This document shows, in pieces, positions 60,705 to 64,000 of a DNA stretch of 64,000 nucleotides. A model generated the notes under the pieces. It was not told the DNA's origin. It made no database searches and saw only the letters and a program-made list of their open reading frames with translations. Each line of letters opens with the position of its first letter. Position 1 is the first letter of the stretch. The position numbers and the translations under genes were made by a program. Source of the DNA: JALZKA01 sp963754045 (GTDB taxonomy: Bacteria > Actinomycetota > Thermoleophilia > Solirubrobacterales > 70-9); NCBI GenBank assembly GCA_963754045.1, contig CAVWEN010000002.1:1364001-1428000 (forward strand), given 5' to 3'.

Positions 60705-61576
60705 AGCTTCCGAAGGGGCCCAAGGTCACGTTGCCAGTGCGCATACAGCGCAAGCCGAAGGCCGCCAAGCCCTCTCGAACCAGCCGCGTGCCGATGCCCG
60801 GAGCGATGAACGACCTATATCGAGACATGCGCGACCGCCGCCTGATCATCCCTGCTCTGGCACTGCTCGCCACGATCTTGGCTGTGCCATTCGCGCTCAG
60901 CGCGAGATCCGAGCCAGCTCCCGAGCCTCAGGTACCCGTTATCGGAGACGAGGTCTCCGCGGTTGAACCAGCCGTGCTCACCGAGGAGCTCAGCGGAGTT
61001 CGCAACTACCGCGAGCGGCTGGAGGAGCTGAAGAGCTCCAACCCGTTTGCTTCGAGATTTGAAAAGCAACAAGAGGCCGCGGGATCGACGCTGGAGCCGC
61101 CACCGCAGCCGCTCGCAGTGGAAGGCTCTCCCAGCCCGGTACCAGCATCTCCAACCACCGACCCCAGGGTCACGACCCCAGGCGCCGACACGCCCACGGT
61201 GCCGCGGCAACCGAGCGACCCGGAGTTCGTCATCCTCGCCCCGCGCGTCGACCTCCACTTTGGAAAGCTCGGTGAGGCGAAAGCCAAGAACCGCGTTGCG
61301 CCCGGCGACCGGCTGCCGAAGCGCCGCCCAATCATCTTCCTCGCGGGCGTCACCGACGATCTGAGAAAGGTCCAGTTTGTGGTCTTCACCGGGGTGTCGT
61401 CGCTCGGTGGCGAGGGCAAGTGCGAGCCCGCTCGCACCACCTGTCAACTGCTCGAGCTGCGTTCCGGCGAGAGCCATAAGTTGCTCCACGATCAGACCGG
61501 TAAGCGCTACGTGCTCAAGATCAGGCAGATCCGCGAGATGGTCGTCGACCGGCGCAAGGTCGCTGACGGCGACTGA
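60701..61576 (+). CDS. pilus operon protein (PilP position, unrecognised)
   Basis: A 291-residue protein with a basic cytosolic N-terminus (about 1-45), one membrane helix (about 49-68), a Pro-rich linker and a C-terminal domain with a two-Cys loop (GKCEPARTTCQLLEL). It occupies the place of pilP in the pilMNOP order and starts within the pilO stop (ATGA), but I see no lipobox and no clear PilP homology. A fourth membrane partner is a reasonable guess. Confidence 0.7.
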   Translation: MKLPKGPKVTLPVRIQRKPKAAKPSRTSRVPMPGAMNDLYRDMRDRRLIIPALALLATILAVPFALSARSEPAPEPQVPVIGDEVSAVEPAVLTEELSGVRNYRERLEELKSSNPFASRFEKQQEAAGSTLEPPPQPLAVEGSPSPVPASPTTDPRVTTPGADTPTVPRQPSDPEFVILAPRVDLHFGKLGEAKAKNRVAPGDRLPKRRPIIFLAGVTDDLRKVQFVVFTGVSSLGGEGKCEPARTTCQLLELRSGESHKLLHDQTGKRYVLKIRQIREMVVDRRKVADGD

Positions 61577-61623
61577 TCTGGCGCGGCTCCCGGCCGGGGC
61601 CGCCGAATAGCCTGTTTCGCAGG

Positions 61624-62790
61624 GTGGCCGCTCTGCGCTTCACAACTGCCGGCGAGTCGCACGGGCCTGGGCTCGTGGCGATCGTCGAAGGCCTGCCTGC
61701 GGGCCTGGAGATCGACCGTGAGCGGATCGATCGCGACATGGCGCGCCGCCAGCTTGGCCACGGCCGCGGAGGACGGATGAAGATCGAGCGCGACGCCGTG
61801 GAGGTGCGCTCCGGCGTTCGCCACGGCCGCACGCTTGGCAGCCCGATCGCGCTGCTTGTCGCCAATCGCGACTACCCCAACTGGGAAGAGCGGATGAATC
61901 CCTGGCCGGTTGACGCGGTAGTCGAGGAGTCGCACCTGCCGCGGCCTGGCCACGCCGACCTCGCCGGTCTGCTCAAGTACGGACACAGCGACGTGCGAAA
62001 CGTCCTCGAGCGCGCGAGTGCTCGGGAGACCGCGGCTCGCGTTGCCGCGGGCGCGGTAGCAAAGGAGCTGCTGCGCGCCGTGGGCGTGAGCGTATACAGC
62101 CACGTGTTGCGGATCGGATCGGTTGAGGGACCCGCGCCCGATGATCTCACTCCTGGGAGCTTTGACGAGGTGGACGATTCGCCTGTGCGCTGTCTTGACA
62201 AGGGCACGGAGGAGGCGATGGTCGAGGAGATCAATCGTCTGCGCAAGGAGAACGAGAGCCTTGGCGGGATCTTCGAGGTGCGCGCTTTTGGCTTGACGCC
62301 TGGACTCGGCTCGCACGTGAGCTGGGAGGAGCGACTTGACTCGCGGCTGGCACAGGCAATCGTCTCGATCCAGGCGGTCAAGGGCGTATCGATCGGTGAG
62401 GCCTGGGACGTCGCGGGCCGTCCCGGTTCCGAGTCGCACGACGAGATCTTCCACACGCCCGAGCGCGGCTGGCACCGCGAGACGAACCGCGCCGGCGGCG
62501 TCGAGGGCGGGATGACGAATGGCGAAGCGCTTGTCGTCCGCGGTGCCCTGAAGCCGATCTCCACCCTTACCAAGCCCCTGCGGTCGGTGGATACGCAGAC
62601 AAAGGAGCCCGCGCAGGCGATGCGTGAGCGAACCGATTCCACCGTTGTGCCCGCGGCTGGGGTCGTGGCCGAGGCGATGGTCGCGTTGGTCCTTGCCCGC
62701 TGCTACGTCGAGAAGTTCGGCGGCGACCACATCGACGATCTCACTGCCGCCGTTCGCTTCTACGAGGAGCGAATCGGTTGGCGGCGCTGA
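61624..62790 (+). CDS. aroC: chorismate synthase
   Basis: A 388-residue FMN-dependent enzyme converting EPSP to chorismate. Signature segments are TAGESHGPGLVAIVEGLPAG at the N-terminus, the GRGGRMKIERDAVEVRSGVRHGRTLGSP stretch, and RTDSTVVPAAGVVAEAM near the C-terminus. GTG start. Directly downstream of the pilus operon; 13 nt overlap with aroKB. Confidence 0.93.
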   Translation: MAALRFTTAGESHGPGLVAIVEGLPAGLEIDRERIDRDMARRQLGHGRGGRMKIERDAVEVRSGVRHGRTLGSPIALLVANRDYPNWEERMNPWPVDAVVEESHLPRPGHADLAGLLKYGHSDVRNVLERASARETAARVAAGAVAKELLRAVGVSVYSHVLRIGSVEGPAPDDLTPGSFDEVDDSPVRCLDKGTEEAMVEEINRLRKENESLGGIFEVRAFGLTPGLGSHVSWEERLDSRLAQAIVSIQAVKGVSIGEAWDVAGRPGSESHDEIFHTPERGWHRETNRAGGVEGGMTNGEALVVRGALKPISTLTKPLRSVDTQTKEPAQAMRERTDSTVVPAAGVVAEAMVALVLARCYVEKFGGDHIDDLTAAVRFYEERIGWRR

Positions 62791-64000
62791 GCGACATCGG
62801 CGCAAAGCCCGCGATCGCGCTCGTCGGTTTCATGGGCGCGGGCAAGACGCGCGCCGCCAAGGGCGCCGGCGCCGTACTGGGCGAACCGGTCACGGATGTC
62901 GACGCCGAAATCAAGCGCGAGCTAGGCGCAACACCGGCGGAGATCTTCGAGCGCGATGGCGAGGCGCGGTTCCGCCAAGTCGAGGAGCGGGTTGCTCTCG
63001 AATCTCTCCAGCGGGGTGGGATCGTCGCGCTCGGTGGCGGCGCGGTCGAGTCCGAGCGCGTGCGCGAAGCGCTTGCGGGTCCGGGGGCGTTCACTTGTTG
63101 GTGCCGGATCTCCGAGGAGGCTGCCTGGGAGCGCGCCTCGAAGGACGCCCATCGCCCGCTCGCGGGCAACCGAGCTGAGTTTCACCACCGCTACGAGCTG
63201 CGCGCGCCCCACTACGAGCAGGTTGCAGACGCGTATCTGAGCGACGGCGGCGAGCGAATGGCCCGAATCGCAGCGCCTTGGATTCGCGCGGCTGCCGGGC
63301 TTGTTGGCGCCCGCCTGGTTTGGGGTGCCTCGGCTTCGGGCGAGTACCCGGCGGTGATCGCGCGGGGCGCGGTCGAGCTGCTGGGCATCGGCACGGGGGG
63401 GGTGTCCAACGGGACTGCGCGCCGGGGTCCGGGTCGCTGGTTCGGCGTTGTCGACGTCGATGCACTAGCTCACCATCGTGAGCTTCTGCCCGCTCTCGCG
63501 GGCCTGATCGAGGTCGACGGAGGCGAGGCGTCGAAGACGCTCACCGAGGCCGAGCGGGTGCTTCGCGAGCTGGCCGACGCCGGCGCGCGCCGCGACGACG
63601 GCGTGCTCGCATTCGGCGGCGGGGTGGTCGGTGACCTGGCTGGATTCTGCGCTGCGACGTACCAGAGGGGTGTGGACGTCGTGCAGGCGCCCACGACGTT
63701 GGTCGCGCAGGTGGACTCCGCCTACGGCGGGAAGACCGGGGTGGACCTGCCGCAGGCCAAGAACTACGCGGGTGCTTACCACCTGCCCCACGCGGTGCTT
63801 GCCGACCCGGCGGTCTTGAGGACGCTGCCCTCGGCGGAGCTGGCAGCCGGGTTCGCCGAGGTGGTCAAGACGGCGTTGATCGCCGGTGGCTCGCTTTGGG
63901 AGCGGGTCCGCTCGATTGAGGTGCTCAACCCGGATGAGCTGGATGATGTGATCTTCGGATGCGCCACATGCAAGCTGGACGTGGTCGCCGCCGACGAGCG
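62778..64000 (+). CDS. aroKB: bifunctional shikimate kinase / 3-dehydroquinate synthase (partial)
   Basis: An open frame runs to the end of the window (407 codons, no stop). Residues about 1-170 are shikimate kinase: P-loop GFMGAGKT (17-24), DVDAEI, and RHRPLAG-like lid (AHRPLAGN). From about 185 the frame continues as 3-dehydroquinate synthase (AroB): GGGVVGDLAGF (NAD, about 280), PTTLVAQVDSAYGGKTGVD and the KNYAGAYHLP, AGFAEVVK segments. TTG start overlaps aroC. Fusion of these steps has been seen in some other bacteria such as Thermotoga. Confidence 0.9.
   Translation, partial: MAALSDIGAKPAIALVGFMGAGKTRAAKGAGAVLGEPVTDVDAEIKRELGATPAEIFERDGEARFRQVEERVALESLQRGGIVALGGGAVESERVREALAGPGAFTCWCRISEEAAWERASKDAHRPLAGNRAEFHHRYELRAPHYEQVADAYLSDGGERMARIAAPWIRAAAGLVGARLVWGASASGEYPAVIARGAVELLGIGTGGVSNGTARRGPGRWFGVVDVDALAHHRELLPALAGLIEVDGGEASKTLTEAERVLRELADAGARRDDGVLAFGGGVVGDLAGFCAATYQRGVDVVQAPTTLVAQVDSAYGGKTGVDLPQAKNYAGAYHLPHAVLADPAVLRTLPSAELAAGFAEVVKTALIAGGSLWERVRSIEVLNPDELDDVIFGCATCKLDVVAADE

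Overview
The window is dense, GC-rich bacterial chromosome with GTG/TTG starts and many 4-nt ATGA/GTGA gene overlaps. Gene content (Rex next to a YbdK-type ligase, K+-independent H+-pyrophosphatase, CeoB/CeoC-like RCK pair, secreted Thermoleophilia-style proteins, secretin-less type IV pilus locus) suggests a monoderm actinobacterium, probably class Thermoleophilia (Solirubrobacterales or relatives). That placement is inference; no rRNA is present.

Layout. 1-6.4 kb: end of tsaD, a glutaredoxin-like gene, rex, a glutamate-cysteine ligase-like gene, hppA with a strong terminator, an FMN 2-hydroxyacid oxidase and fluC/crcB. 6.4-7.5 kb: a cupin and gloA-like gene, with 3'-end stubs of the gloA gene and a broken SnoaL-like gene. 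7.6-14 kb: two APC permeases with universal-stress tails, a small membrane protein, two RCK/TrkA proteins and a flavoprotein reductase in one tightly packed operon, then tRNA-Gln(CUG). 14-26 kb: a heterodimeric ABC exporter, a small Cys-rich protein, assorted transporters and hypothetical membrane proteins, an amidase and a lipoprotein. 26-29.4 kb: a sulfur/persulfide module (TauE/SafE exporter, ArsR regulator, persulfide dioxygenase-rhodanese, ferritin-like protein). 29.4-31.3 kb: an array of four SnoaL-like genes (one frameshifted) beside tRNA-Met, with a copy of the tRNA 3' end inside the array. 31.3-37.8 kb: a frameshifted secreted protein, a DHFR-like gene with no normal start, glutamate formimidoyltransferase, a metallo-hydrolase, hisS and aspS. 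37.8-38.1 kb: a candidate 6S RNA. 38.1-45.9 kb: a thioredoxin-like membrane protein, an IscU/NifU-MnmA fusion, alaS, ruvX, mltG and aroE.

45.9-61.6 kb holds a nearly complete type IV pilus system: pilB, pilT and pilC; then (after a heme-oxygenase-like protein, a CDGSH protein, topoisomerase IB and a secreted protein) the major pilin, three pilin-like or minor pilin genes, prepilin peptidase, and pilM-N-O plus a fourth inner-membrane protein. No PilQ secretin is seen. Shikimate genes bracket the locus: aroE before, aroC and a fused aroK-aroB after.

The most interesting signal is regulatory. Five pilus sites carry CT(C/A)AA(G/C)-N16-CCGAT with exactly 16-nt spacing: inside aroE ahead of pilB, and ahead of pilA, the minor pilin operon, pilD and pilM. 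This resembles promoters of the FliA/WhiG (sigma-28) family. A sixth copy (CCGAA) lies downstream of aspS. Between the pilA promoter and pilA sits a well-formed cyclic di-GMP-I riboswitch. Together they suggest that an alternative sigma factor sets the whole pilus regulon while c-di-GMP tunes the major pilin.
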